Source of the DNA: Opitutaceae bacterium UBA4094
GTDB lineage: Bacteria; Verrucomicrobiota; Verrucomicrobiia; Opitutales; Opitutaceae
Assembly: GCA_002382525.1 (NCBI GenBank)
Contig: DFYA01000344.1
Location: forward strand, 4,934 to 14,917
Length of the DNA: 9,984 bases
Direction: 5' to 3'
Below, piece after piece: positions 1 through 6,133 of the stretch; within the stretch, counting starts at the first letter, position 1, and the number at the start of each line of letters is the position of its first letter. The position numbers and the translations under genes are program-made. Below the pieces are notes generated by a model. That model did no database searches. It had not been told where the DNA came from and saw only the letters and a program-made list of their open reading frames with translations.

Positions 1-813
1 CGTCAGGACAAAATCCACGCGATCGTCTGCACCGGCGCGAATCTCGAAGAGGACATCTTCAACCTCGTCGCTCACGATTACTACGAGCGCGTGCCGGGCT
101 ACCGCGATCTCACGGCGGCCGACGAGCAGGAGCTGCTCGACCGCCATATGAATCGCGTGACCGATACCTGCATTCCCGAAGGCGAGGCGATGCGTCGTAT
201 CGAAGCGGCGGTGGCCGAGGAGTGGATCGCCGCCGACGAGGCGGGCGAGCGCTACTTCCCGCACGAGTTCATGTATAAAATTCTCCGCTCCGGTAAGCTC
301 AAGAAGAGCTACCAGATCGACCCGAAGAACTCGTGGATGTTGGCCGCGTGCGAGAAGAACCTGCCGATCATCGTGCCGGGCTGGGAAGACGCGACGTTGG
401 GCAACATGTATGCCGGCCGCGTGATCACGGGCGAAATCAAGAACGTGCACACCGTGCGCACGGGTATCGAATACATGACGTGGCTGGCCGAGTGGTATAC
501 GAAGACCGCGAAGCTTCTCAAAAACGGCGAAGGTTCGATCGGCTTCTTCCAAATCGGCGGCGGTATCGCCGGCGACTTCCCGATCTGCGTCGTGCCGATG
601 CTTCATCAAGATCTCGGTCGCACGAGCGTGCCGCTCTGGGGTTATTTCTCGCAGATCAGCGACTCGACCACGTCTTACGGCAGCTACTCGGGCGCGGTGC
701 CGAACGAGAAGATCACCTGGGGCAAGCTCGGCCAGAAGACCCCGAAGTTCATCGTCGAAAGCGATGCGACCATCGTGGCTCCGCTGATCTTCTCCTGGGT
801 GCTCGGGCGCTGA
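1..813 (+). CDS. Deoxyhypusine synthase-like protein, 5'-truncated by window edge
   Basis: The frame is open from base 1 and ends at TGA 811-813, giving 270 residues; the N-terminus lies outside the window. The C-terminal half carries the deoxyhypusine synthase fold signature: GGGIAGD at residues 186-192 and the motif NEKITWGKL, whose lysine (codon 724-726, residue 242) aligns with the catalytic lysine in the EAVSWGKI motif of eukaryotic DHS. The family uses NAD and spermidine and transfers an aminobutyl group. In eukaryotes and archaea the acceptor is (a/e)IF5A; bacteria lack that substrate, and bacterial relatives have been linked to homospermidine formation or remain unassigned. The exact substrate here is therefore not known. 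A GTG at 91 could be read as a start, but the upstream frame (RQDKIHAIVCTGANLEED) is clearly part of the same domain, so it is internal. Wobble positions are rich in C, as in lysA at the other end of the window. The gene is followed by an intrinsic terminator and is probably the last gene of its transcript. Confidence 0.9.
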   Translation, partial: RQDKIHAIVCTGANLEEDIFNLVAHDYYERVPGYRDLTAADEQELLDRHMNRVTDTCIPEGEAMRRIEAAVAEEWIAADEAGERYFPHEFMYKILRSGKLKKSYQIDPKNSWMLAACEKNLPIIVPGWEDATLGNMYAGRVITGEIKNVHTVRTGIEYMTWLAEWYTKTAKLLKNGEGSIGFFQIGGGIAGDFPICVVPMLHQDLGRTSVPLWGYFSQISDSTTSYGSYSGAVPNEKITWGKLGQKTPKFIVESDATIVAPLIFSWVLGR

Positions 814-850
814 GCCGAGCCGACGCAGTCGGTCACGAGATCCGCAAACA

Positions 851-882
851 AAAAGGCCGCGCAGGCGATGCGCGGCTTTTTT
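851..882 (+). terminator. Intrinsic terminator after the DHS-like gene
   Basis: An 8-bp perfect GC-rich stem, GCCGCGCA (856-863) with TGCGCGGC (869-876), closes a 5-nt loop. It is followed by six T (877-882) and preceded by an A run. It starts about 40 bp after the stop codon, the expected place for Rho-independent termination of the plus-strand gene. The flanking A and T runs would also let it work weakly on the other strand. Confidence 0.85.
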
Positions 883-983
883 GTGTTCCGAACCGGCGCT
901 GCGGCGGCGCGAGCTCGGCCTGCTCACCTCGCGCGGGCGTGGAGACGGGTTAGGCGAAAGCCCGGGGGCGGCCCGGCGCAGGG

Positions 984-1256
984 TTATTCGAACGGCGAGA
1001 TGTTGGTGCGCATATCGTTAACGCCGCCGGAGACCGCGTTGAGTTGCTCTTCGGAGAGTTCGCCCTTGGACGAGTCGAGGGTGGCGAAGTGGTCTTCCAC
1101 CTCGGCCGAGGTCAGGGTGACGCCCTCTTGGGCGGCGAGGCTGATAAGGAGAGTAGCGAGTTCCGCGCGGCTCTTGGGCGCGGAGGTCTGAAGCTTCTGC
1201 AGGAGGGCAGGATCGGTTTGGATGCGGGAGATAAACGCCGCGGCGGTGGTGTTCAT
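984..1256 (-). CDS. Nif11-type RiPP precursor peptide, paralogue 1 (12-residue core)
   Basis: The 90-residue product starts MNTTAAAFISRIQTDPALLQ, a Nif11-type leader (a helical domain used by several ribosomally made, modified peptide families). The leader ends ELSEEQLNAVSGG at residues 66-78, the classic double-glycine cleavage site of this class. Cutting after GG would release a 12-residue core, VNDMRTNISPFE, which contains no cysteine. The ATG at 1256 is chosen over an in-frame start at 1298 because the Nif11 domain begins there and paralogue 2 starts at the matching residue. No strong Shine-Dalgarno is visible; a T-rich stretch (ATTTTTTC) precedes both paralogues. The gene lies 124 bp downstream of paralogue 2 on the same strand. 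No modification enzyme, peptidase or exporter is in the window, so the product class is unknown. Such leaders are known to precede lanthipeptide, proteusin and related cores; this one could also be an unmodified secreted peptide. Confidence 0.85.
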   Translation of the reverse strand: MNTTAAAFISRIQTDPALLQKLQTSAPKSRAELATLLISLAAQEGVTLTSAEVEDHFATLDSSKGELSEEQLNAVSGGVNDMRTNISPFE

Positions 1257-1313
1257 ATTAGCAGAAAAAATCGAGGTGTCGGTGGCATGATGGAGCAAGC
1301 GCTAGCCTTGCCT

Positions 1314-1339
1314 GTGTCCACTTTTGCGGACATGGACAC
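1314..1339. repeat. Nested palindrome between the two Nif11-type genes
   Basis: GTGTCCA (1314-1320) pairs perfectly with TGGACAC (1333-1339) around a 12-nt loop. The same left arm can instead form a shorter near-palindrome, TGTCC (1315-1319) with GGACA (1328-1332). The two hairpins are mutually exclusive. The site is about 60 bp upstream of paralogue 1 and about 40 bp past the stop of paralogue 2. There is no T tract on the minus strand after it, so it is not a typical intrinsic terminator. It could be an operator, an RNA processing site or the end of a lost insertion element. Confidence 0.5.
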
Positions 1340-1380
1340 CGGCCCGGCGAAAGCCCGGCTCCGTTGGCGCAGAACGATGA

Positions 1381-1716
1381 CTAGGGGTTGTTTTTTAGAA
1401 GGGACAGAAACGTGCTCGTGAAGTCGGGGAGGCCGTTGGTCGCCCCCATGTTGGGAGTAAGGTAGGGATCGTAATTGCTGCCTGCTCCCGCGACGGCGTT
1501 GAGGTGCTCTTCGGAGAGTTCCTCGTTGCGCGAATCGAATGCGGCGAAGTGGTCTTGCACCTCGGTCGGGGTGAGGGTGATGCCCTCTTGGGCGGCGAGG
1601 CTGACAAGGAGAGTGGCGAACTCGGAGCGGCTCTTGGGGGCGGCGCTCTGCAGCTTCTGCAGCTGGGCGGGGTCGGTTTGAATGCGGGAGAAAAACGCCG
1701 CGGCGGTGGTGTTCAT
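1381..1716 (-). CDS. Nif11-type RiPP precursor peptide, paralogue 2 (33-residue core)
   Basis: The 111-residue product begins MNTTAAAFFSRIQTDPAQLQ. Its first 78 residues align without gaps to paralogue 1, with 59 identities counted by eye, ending ELSEEHLNAVAGA (residues 66-78). The usual double glycine is Gly-Ala here, followed by another Gly. The predicted core is about 33 residues, GSNYDPYLTPNMGATNGLPD and onward to KNNP, rich in Asn, Thr, Ser, Leu and Pro and without cysteine. It shares no sequence with the core of paralogue 1. The ATG at 1716 is chosen because the leader begins there; an upstream in-frame extension to 1854 would overlap the start of the divergent YyaL-like gene and has no family support. 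Leader conservation with core divergence is the usual pattern of RiPP precursor duplication. The gene is divergent from the YyaL-like gene, with 130 bp between starts. Confidence 0.85.
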   Translation of the reverse strand: MNTTAAAFFSRIQTDPAQLQKLQSAAPKSRSEFATLLVSLAAQEGITLTPTEVQDHFAAFDSRNEELSEEHLNAVAGAGSNYDPYLTPNMGATNGLPDFTSTFLSLLKNNP

Positions 1717-1846
1717 AACGACGAAAAAATCAGGCCTCGGTGGAGGAGTGCAAGAGCGCAACAGCCAGCGGCGCGTTTTACGAATCGGCGGTGTCTCGTG
1801 AACATTCATTTTGCGTCGTGTAAGAAGCGGTGAAGCGTGTGCGGAA

Positions 1847-4057
1847 ATGCCCAACGCCCTTGCTCACGAGAAATCGCCTTATCTGCTTCAACATGCCGAG
1901 AACCCGGTTGCCTGGTTGCCGTGGGGCGAGGCGGCGTTCGCGAAGGCGCGTGCGGAGCAGAAGCCGGTTTTTTTAAGCATCGGTTATTCGACGTGCCATT
2001 GGTGTCACGTGATGGCGCACGAGTCGTTCGAGAACGCGGAGATCGCGGCGTTGTTGAATGACCACTTCGTGCCGGTGAAGGTGGACCACGAGGAGCGTCC
2101 GGATGTGGACAAAGTTTACATGGCCTATGTGCAGGCGATGACCGGACACGGCGGGTGGCCGCTCTCGGCGTGGCTGACGCCGGACCTGAAACCGTTCTAC
2201 GGCGGCACGTATTTTCCTCCGGAGGATCGGCAGGGGCGGAGCGGGTTTTCGTCGGTCTTGCAGGCAATCGCGAAGGCGTGGTCGGAAGATCGCGACCGGC
2301 TCGTCGGCGAATCGGTGCGCGTGATCGATTCGCTGGTCGAGTATCATGACTCTCGACGCGCGGAGTTGGGCGCGGGGGCGGCTCCGGAGTTGCACGATTC
2401 GGGAAGCGAGGCGTTCGAGAAGTGCTTCCAGTATCTTTATGAAAACTTCGACGCGACGCAGGGTGGGTTTGGCGGCGCTCCGAAGTTTCCGCGGGCGTCG
2501 AACCTGAACTTTTTATTGCGCGCGGCGGTGATCCAGGGCGTCGAGACGGAGGCGGGGCAGACGGCGGTGCAGATGGTGGCGACGACGTTGCAGCGGATGG
2601 CGGGCGGCGGGATTCACGATCACGTGGGCGGCGGGTTTCATCGTTACTCGGTGGATGAGGCGTGGTTTGTGCCGCACTTCGAGAAGATGCTCTACGACCA
2701 GGCGCAGATCGCGGTGAACGCGCTCGATACGCACTTGGCGACCGGCGACGAACGGTTCGCGTGGATCGCCCGCGATGTATTCGGTTATGTGATACGCGAC
2801 CTGGCGGCGCCGGGCGGCGGGTTTTATTCGGCGGAGGACGCGGACTCGTTGTTGATGCATGGAAAGCCGGAGCATGCGGAGGGAGCGTTTTATGTGTGGA
2901 CGCGAGCGGAGATCGAGGCAGCGGTGGGTGACGCGGCGACGGCGGCCTTGGTCGGCGACCACTTCGGCATCGCGGCGGAGGGCAACGTGCCGATGCAGCT
3001 CGATCCGCAGAATGAGTTCACGGGGAAAAATATTCTGATGCAGCGGCGCGGGATCGCGGCGACGGCGGCGGCGCACGGGCTCGCGCCGGAGGTGGCGGCG
3101 GAGCGGTTGGGCGCGGCGTTGGAGGCGATGCGCACGGTGCGAGAGGAGCGTCCGCGTCCGCATTTGGACGACAAGGTCATCACGTCTTGGAACGGGTTGA
3201 TGATCTCGGCGCTGGCGCGCGGGGCGACGTCGGAGGCCGTTTGCTTGGCGGATATGCGCGAGACGTATCGGGCGGCGGCGGTGCGGGCGGCGGAGTTTAT
3301 CGAGCGGGAGTTGTTCGATGCGGAGCGCGGCGTGTTGTATCGAACTTTTCGTGACGGGCGCGGCGCGAACGAGGGGTTTGCGGAGGATTACGCGTTTCTC
3401 GTCGCGGGGTTGTTGGACTTATACGAGGCGACGTTCGACGCGCGCTGGTTGCGGTGGGCGGAGGCGTTGCAGACGACGATGGACGCGTTGTTTTGGGATG
3501 CGGCGCACGGCGGGTATTTTAACTCGCGGGCGGACGACATGAGCATCGTATTGCGGTTGAAGGAAGATTATGACGGCGCGGAACCGTCGCCGAATTCGGT
3601 GGCGGCGGCGAACCTGCTGCGGATGTCGGCGTTGTTTCACGACGAGGCGCTGCGCGAGCGGGCGCTGGCGACGATCGAGGCGTTGCGTCCGCAGTGGGCG
3701 AAAGCGCCGCATGCGTTGCCGGAGCTGTTGTGTGCGGTCGAGCGGGCGTTGCAGGAACCGCGTCAGGTCGTGTTGGCGGGCGATGCGCGCGCTCGGGATT
3801 TCCGCGCGCTCGTGGCGGTGTTGCACGAACGGGTCGGGCCGCGGCGGGCAGTGGTGGCGGTGCCCGGGGAGGATGAGGCGGGGCGCTGGTTGGCGACGCG
3901 GGCGCCGTGGTTGGCGGAGATGAAGGCGGGGGCGGACGAAACGAACCCTGGGCGGGAAGCCCATGCCATTCGCGCGGCGCGAGCCTTTGTGTGCGAGCGG
4001 TTCACCTGCCAGGCGCCGGTGGAGACGGCGGAGGCGTTGCGGGCGATGTTGGGGTAG
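1847..4057 (+). CDS. YyaL/SPATA20-like thioredoxin-domain protein (DUF255)
   Basis: The 736-residue product has the full architecture of the YyaL/spermatogenesis-associated protein 20 family. The N-terminal thioredoxin-like domain (about residues 1-165) has the invariant KSPYLLQHAENPV opening and a CHWC redox motif (Cys50, Cys53) in GYSTCHWCHVM. The large C-terminal part resembles the alpha/alpha barrel of sugar epimerases and glycosidases, with family-typical blocks HVGGGFHRYS (259-268), PHFEKMLYDQ (276-285), YSAEDADS (327-334) and DDKVITSWNG (441-450). Length is normal for the family. No signal peptide is seen, so it is probably cytoplasmic. The biochemical role is not established; a thiol-redox or carbohydrate-related function is suggested by the fold only. 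The ATG at 1847 is preferred over TTG at 1811 because conserved sequence begins right after it (MPNALAHEKSPYLL). Wobble positions are strongly G-rich, unlike the C-rich DHS-like and lysA genes. Confidence 0.92.
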   Translation: MPNALAHEKSPYLLQHAENPVAWLPWGEAAFAKARAEQKPVFLSIGYSTCHWCHVMAHESFENAEIAALLNDHFVPVKVDHEERPDVDKVYMAYVQAMTGHGGWPLSAWLTPDLKPFYGGTYFPPEDRQGRSGFSSVLQAIAKAWSEDRDRLVGESVRVIDSLVEYHDSRRAELGAGAAPELHDSGSEAFEKCFQYLYENFDATQGGFGGAPKFPRASNLNFLLRAAVIQGVETEAGQTAVQMVATTLQRMAGGGIHDHVGGGFHRYSVDEAWFVPHFEKMLYDQAQIAVNALDTHLATGDERFAWIARDVFGYVIRDLAAPGGGFYSAEDADSLLMHGKPEHAEGAFYVWTRAEIEAAVGDAATAALVGDHFGIAAEGNVPMQLDPQNEFTGKNILMQRRGIAATAAAHGLAPEVAAERLGAALEAMRTVREERPRPHLDDKVITSWNGLMISALARGATSEAVCLADMRETYRAAAVRAAEFIERELFDAERGVLYRTFRDGRGANEGFAEDYAFLVAGLLDLYEATFDARWLRWAEALQTTMDALFWDAAHGGYFNSRADDMSIVLRLKEDYDGAEPSPNSVAAANLLRMSALFHDEALRERALATIEALRPQWAKAPHALPELLCAVERALQEPRQVVLAGDARARDFRALVAVLHERVGPRRAVVAVPGEDEAGRWLATRAPWLAEMKAGADETNPGREAHAIRAARAFVCERFTCQAPVETAEALRAMLG

Positions 4058-4063
4058 CGGGAC

Positions 4064-4155
4064 TTCGTCGTTCTCGTTCTCTTGCTCGTTCTCGTTCGTC
4101 AGGGTTTGAGTTCGGGTTCGGAGGAGAACGAGAACGAGTAAAAGAACGAGTCGGA
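4064..4155. repeat. GAACGAG-type hairpin repeat, copy 1
   Basis: A long imperfect inverted repeat. The inner stem is 13 bp perfect: CTCGTTCTCGTTC (4085-4097) with GAACGAGAACGAG (4126-4138). An outer arm adds 12 more pairs with one mismatch and one wobble (4073-4084 with 4139-4150), and the loop is about 28 nt. It occupies the gap between the convergent YyaL-like and XRE genes, where it could end transcription from both sides. A related copy at about 7008-7107 shares the arms, the loop position and the right-hand end AAGAACGAGTCGGA or a close variant, so this is a dispersed element rather than a gene-specific terminator. Confidence 0.8.
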
Positions 4156-4158
4156 GGG

Positions 4159-4647
4159 TCAGTCCTCCGGCTCTTCCGCGACCTTGAGTTCGGGGACGTC
4201 AGAGTCGGCGTTGAGGGTCGTGACGAGGTCGCGGACGTTTTCCACGATGGTGAGGACCTCGGGGTGGCGGATCGCGTAGAGCAGAAGATCGATCTGGCGG
4301 GCGGGCAGGCCGCGGGCGACGACCTCGGCCTCCAGTTGTTTGGCGGCGTCTCGCAAGGAACGGCGGTAGCTGTTGACGCTTTTGAAGGCGGCGGCTTCGA
4401 CGCGCGGTTGGGAAAACGGGATGCCGCTGACGGATTCGAGCCAGAGCAGGGCAATGCTTTTGAGTTCGGCGGACTGGGCGTCGTAGCCCATTTTTTCCAT
4501 CAACTCGGCGATGGTTTTGAATTTTACGGGCCGTCCGGATTCGACGTTGGTGACGGTGTTGCGGTGACAACCAGCCAACTCCGCCAAGCCTTCGAGCGTG
4601 AGGCCCTTGGCTTCCCTCAGCCTGCGGAATAGCTGCGTGTAATCCAT
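4159..4647 (-). CDS. XRE/Cro-CI-family transcriptional regulator
   Basis: The 162-residue product has an N-terminal Cro/CI-type helix-turn-helix at about residues 6-55: LFRRLREAKGLTLEGLAELA, with the recognition part HRNTVTNVESG (28-38). The remaining 100 residues are mostly helical in character and not a domain I recognise; the tail is acidic (ending ELKVAEEPED). No protease, cupin or sugar-binding signature is visible, so no ligand can be proposed. The ATG at 4647 begins just before the HTH helix 1 and follows a promoter-like TTGACA/TATTTC pair by only 7 nt, so its mRNA may be nearly leaderless. The gene is divergent from the small-protein/response-regulator series, making autoregulation plus control of that series the simplest hypothesis. 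Confidence 0.85.
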   Translation of the reverse strand: MDYTQLFRRLREAKGLTLEGLAELAGCHRNTVTNVESGRPVKFKTIAELMEKMGYDAQSAELKSIALLWLESVSGIPFSQPRVEAAAFKSVNSYRRSLRDAAKQLEAEVVARGLPARQIDLLLYAIRHPEVLTIVENVRDLVTTLNADSDVPELKVAEEPED

Positions 4648-4654
4648 CGCAGGG

Positions 4655-4684
4655 GAAATAGGGCGGCGGGCGCGCGGCTGTCAA
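4655..4684 (-). promoter_or_regulatory. Predicted sigma70-type promoter of the XRE gene
   Basis: Read on the minus strand, a perfect TTGACA (4684-4679) is followed after 18 bp by TATTTC (4660-4655). The -10 box ends 7 nt before the ATG at 4647, so transcription would start at or next to the start codon. The spacer is very GC-rich. No Shine-Dalgarno is present, which fits a leaderless message. Confidence 0.5.
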
Positions 4685-4721
4685 CGAACGCGGTTTTTGA
4701 GGGAACGCCAAAGGGTTGTTA

Positions 4722-4750
4722 TTGACAGTATGTGGATGAACACAAAACGT
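4722..4750 (+). promoter_or_regulatory. Possible divergent promoter for the small protein/response-regulator series
   Basis: A perfect TTGACA at 4722-4727 faces away from the XRE promoter, with 37 bp between the two -35 boxes. At 17 bp spacing the -10 position reads AAACGT (4745-4750), a poor match, so an activator might be needed or the match may be chance. The predicted start point falls near the ATG at 4757. Confidence 0.3.
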
Positions 4751-4756
4751 GTGCAC

Positions 4757-4978
4757 ATGCAAAAGGGCACGAATTCTCCGGGGTGGGCGGGGCCGGGGTT
4801 TGAGCGGAGGCGGGCGCAGCGGCGTCGGATTCTGGCGGTGTTGCGCGGGATCTGTTTGAAGCTGGAGCAGCTGCAGCCGACGAAGGATGCGCGGTTGGCG
4901 TGTCGGGAGGTGGCGGAGATGCTTAGCGAGGCACGTGCCCGGGAGAGCGGGAGAAACTTAACCCAAAAGGAAACCTGA
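4757..4978 (+). CDS. Small basic hypothetical protein upstream of a response regulator
   Basis: The 73-residue product from ATG 4757 (82 residues from ATG 4730) is not recognised. It has a basic stretch FERRRAQRRRILAVLRGICL, then a helical segment with KLEQLQPTKDARLACREVAE and MLSEARARE, and no membrane segment or signal peptide. It ends two bases before the start of the response regulator at 4981, and its last codons carry that gene's ribosome binding site, so the two are almost certainly co-transcribed and translationally coupled. The ATG at 4757 is preferred because it lies about where the TTGACA-type promoter would start transcription; ATG 4730 and 4736 lie between its -35 and -10 positions. 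Tight coupling suggests a partner or helper of the response regulator, but no function can be assigned. Confidence 0.6.
   Translation: MQKGTNSPGWAGPGFERRRAQRRRILAVLRGICLKLEQLQPTKDARLACREVAEMLSEARARESGRNLTQKET
4967..4971 (+). promoter_or_regulatory. Shine-Dalgarno site of the first response regulator
   Basis: AAGGA lies 9 nt before the ATG at 4981, inside the last codons of the preceding small gene. It is one of the few convincing Shine-Dalgarno sites in the window and fixes this start. Confidence 0.6.
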
Positions 4979-4980
4979 TC

Positions 4981-5361
4981 ATGGCGCGTATATTGGTGGT
5001 GGATGATTACCCGGCGATTTTGTCGTTGTTGGATCACACGCTGGCGACGGCGGGCCACGAGGTGGTGACGGCGGGGAGCGGTCGGGAGGGCGTGGCCGAG
5101 GCTGGGCGACACAAACCGGACGTGGTGCTGCTGGATATCGACATGCCGATGATGAACGGGCTGGAGGTGTGCGATGAGTTAAAGCGGGACCCGAAGACGT
5201 CGGGCGTTCCCGTGCTGTTGATGACGGGACGGTTGTGTGTGGAGGTGCTCGAGCGCGCACGGCAGGCGGGTGCGGTGGGGGTGTTGCCCAAGCCGTTTTT
5301 ACGCGCGCGGCTGCTGGATGAGATTGCTAGGGCGATTTCGGAGGTGGAGCCCTGCCGATGA
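4981..5361 (+). CDS. Single-domain response regulator (CheY-like receiver)
   Basis: The 126-residue product is one receiver domain and nothing else. All phosphorylation residues are present: the acidic pair Asp8-Asp9 in ILVVDD, the phospho-acceptor Asp52 in VVLLDIDMPMMNG, Thr82 in LLMTGR and Lys104 in LPKPF. Without an output domain it must act by protein contact, for instance in a phosphorelay, on motility, or on another regulator. No histidine kinase is in the window, so its phosphate donor is unknown. The start ATG is set by AAGGA 9 nt upstream. It follows the small unknown protein by 2 nt and precedes the second response regulator by about 150 nt. Confidence 0.93.
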   Translation: MARILVVDDYPAILSLLDHTLATAGHEVVTAGSGREGVAEAGRHKPDVVLLDIDMPMMNGLEVCDELKRDPKTSGVPVLLMTGRLCVEVLERARQAGAVGVLPKPFLRARLLDEIARAISEVEPCR

Positions 5362-5509
5362 GGCGCGTCGGCGATGCTAGGGGGAACTCCGGAGGTGGGC
5401 GGGGTAAAGCCGGGCTTGCGTGGAGCGGATCGCGCATTCTGATGAAGGGTGGTGGTGGCGAGTGATCCCGCTCGCCGTCGATCATTGCCCCAAAAGCTTA
5501 ACTCCCGCC

Positions 5510-6133
5510 GTGAAAATTCTCGCCGTTGAAGACGATCCTGTGGCTCGTGCGGTTTTGCACCAAGCTCTGTTGCGTCTCGGTCACGAGGTGATCGAGGCAA
5601 AGGACGGGACGGAAGCGCTGAGCGTGCTGGAGAGGGAGCCGGTGCGCTTGGTGGTGAGCGACTGGATGATGCCGGAACTCGATGGGTTGGGCTTGTGCCG
5701 CGCGGTGCGCGCGCGCGTGAACGCGGACTATGTTTATTTTATCCTGCTCACGGGGCAGCAGGCGGATGTGGATAACCAGCGCGAAGCGATCGAGGCGGGC
5801 GTGGACGATTTTCTGACGAAGCCGCTCAAGGTGCAGGAGATTTGGATGCGGTTACGCGTGGCGGAGCGCATTCTGCGTTACGCGACGGAGGTGCGGCAGT
5901 TGGAAGCCTTTTTGCCGATCTGCGGTTACTGCAAGAAGGTGCGCGACGACCAAAACTATTGGCAGCAGATCGAGAGCTATATCAACGAGCGCACAGGCAC
6001 CGATTTCAGCCACTCGGTATGCCCCGATTGTTATCAGCGCGTGGTGGTGCCGGAATTGGAAAAATTGCGCGCAAGTGTCTCCGAGACGCCCGCGTCGAAT
6101 CCCTCGAAACCCCGTGTCGAACGAACGAATTGA
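5510..6133 (+). CDS. Response regulator with C-terminal four-cysteine (putative zinc) module
   Basis: The product from GTG 5510 is 207 residues. The receiver domain (1-125) has Asp8-Asp9, phospho-acceptor Asp51 in VVSDWMMPELDG, Thr81 in ILLTGQ and Lys104 in LTKPL. After a short helical linker the tail has LPICGYCKKVRDDQNYWQQI (135-154) and FSHSVCPDC (166-174), so Cys138, Cys141, Cys171 and Cys174 form two CxxC pairs about 30 residues apart. This ICxxCKKxRDDxxYWxQIE...FSHxxCPxC block recurs at the ends of many bacterial signalling proteins with receiver or PAS domains; metal binding is inferred from the cysteines. The output is not DNA binding in any recognised form. Conserved sequence starts at KILAVEDDP, so GTG 5510 is preferred; in-frame GTG codons at 5420 and 5462 would add poorly conserved residues. 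No Shine-Dalgarno is evident. The 3' end overlaps slyX by 20 nt. Confidence 0.9.
   Translation: MKILAVEDDPVARAVLHQALLRLGHEVIEAKDGTEALSVLEREPVRLVVSDWMMPELDGLGLCRAVRARVNADYVYFILLTGQQADVDNQREAIEAGVDDFLTKPLKVQEIWMRLRVAERILRYATEVRQLEAFLPICGYCKKVRDDQNYWQQIESYINERTGTDFSHSVCPDCYQRVVVPELEKLRASVSETPASNPSKPRVERTN

Noticed and set aside
333..953. Long Arg-rich open frame overlapping the DHS-like gene
   Set aside because: It overlaps a conserved coding frame in another phase, its composition is that of a GC-rich shadow, and it runs through the terminator.
954..983. Possible intrinsic terminator for the first Nif11-type gene on the minus strand
   Set aside because: Only a 5-bp GC stem can be drawn and no T tract follows it, so it is too weak to call.
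1044..1833. Plus-strand Gly-rich open frames opposite the two Nif11-type genes
   Set aside because: They are antisense reflections of the duplicated precursor genes; their similarity to each other follows from the duplication, and they match no family.
1973..3964. Several long antisense frames rich in Arg and His under the YyaL-like gene
   Set aside because: The plus-strand frame has full-length family support; these are shadow frames typical of high-GC DNA.
4073..4150. Possible CRISPR array from repeated GAACGAG units
   Set aside because: The units are only 6-7 nt, are not separated by unique spacers, and form a single hairpin instead of an array.
3907..4632. 241-residue plus-strand frame spanning the end of the YyaL-like gene, the hairpin repeat and the XRE gene antisense
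   Set aside because: It crosses a repeat with SRSLARSRSSGFEFGFGG-like low complexity and reads a well supported regulator backwards.
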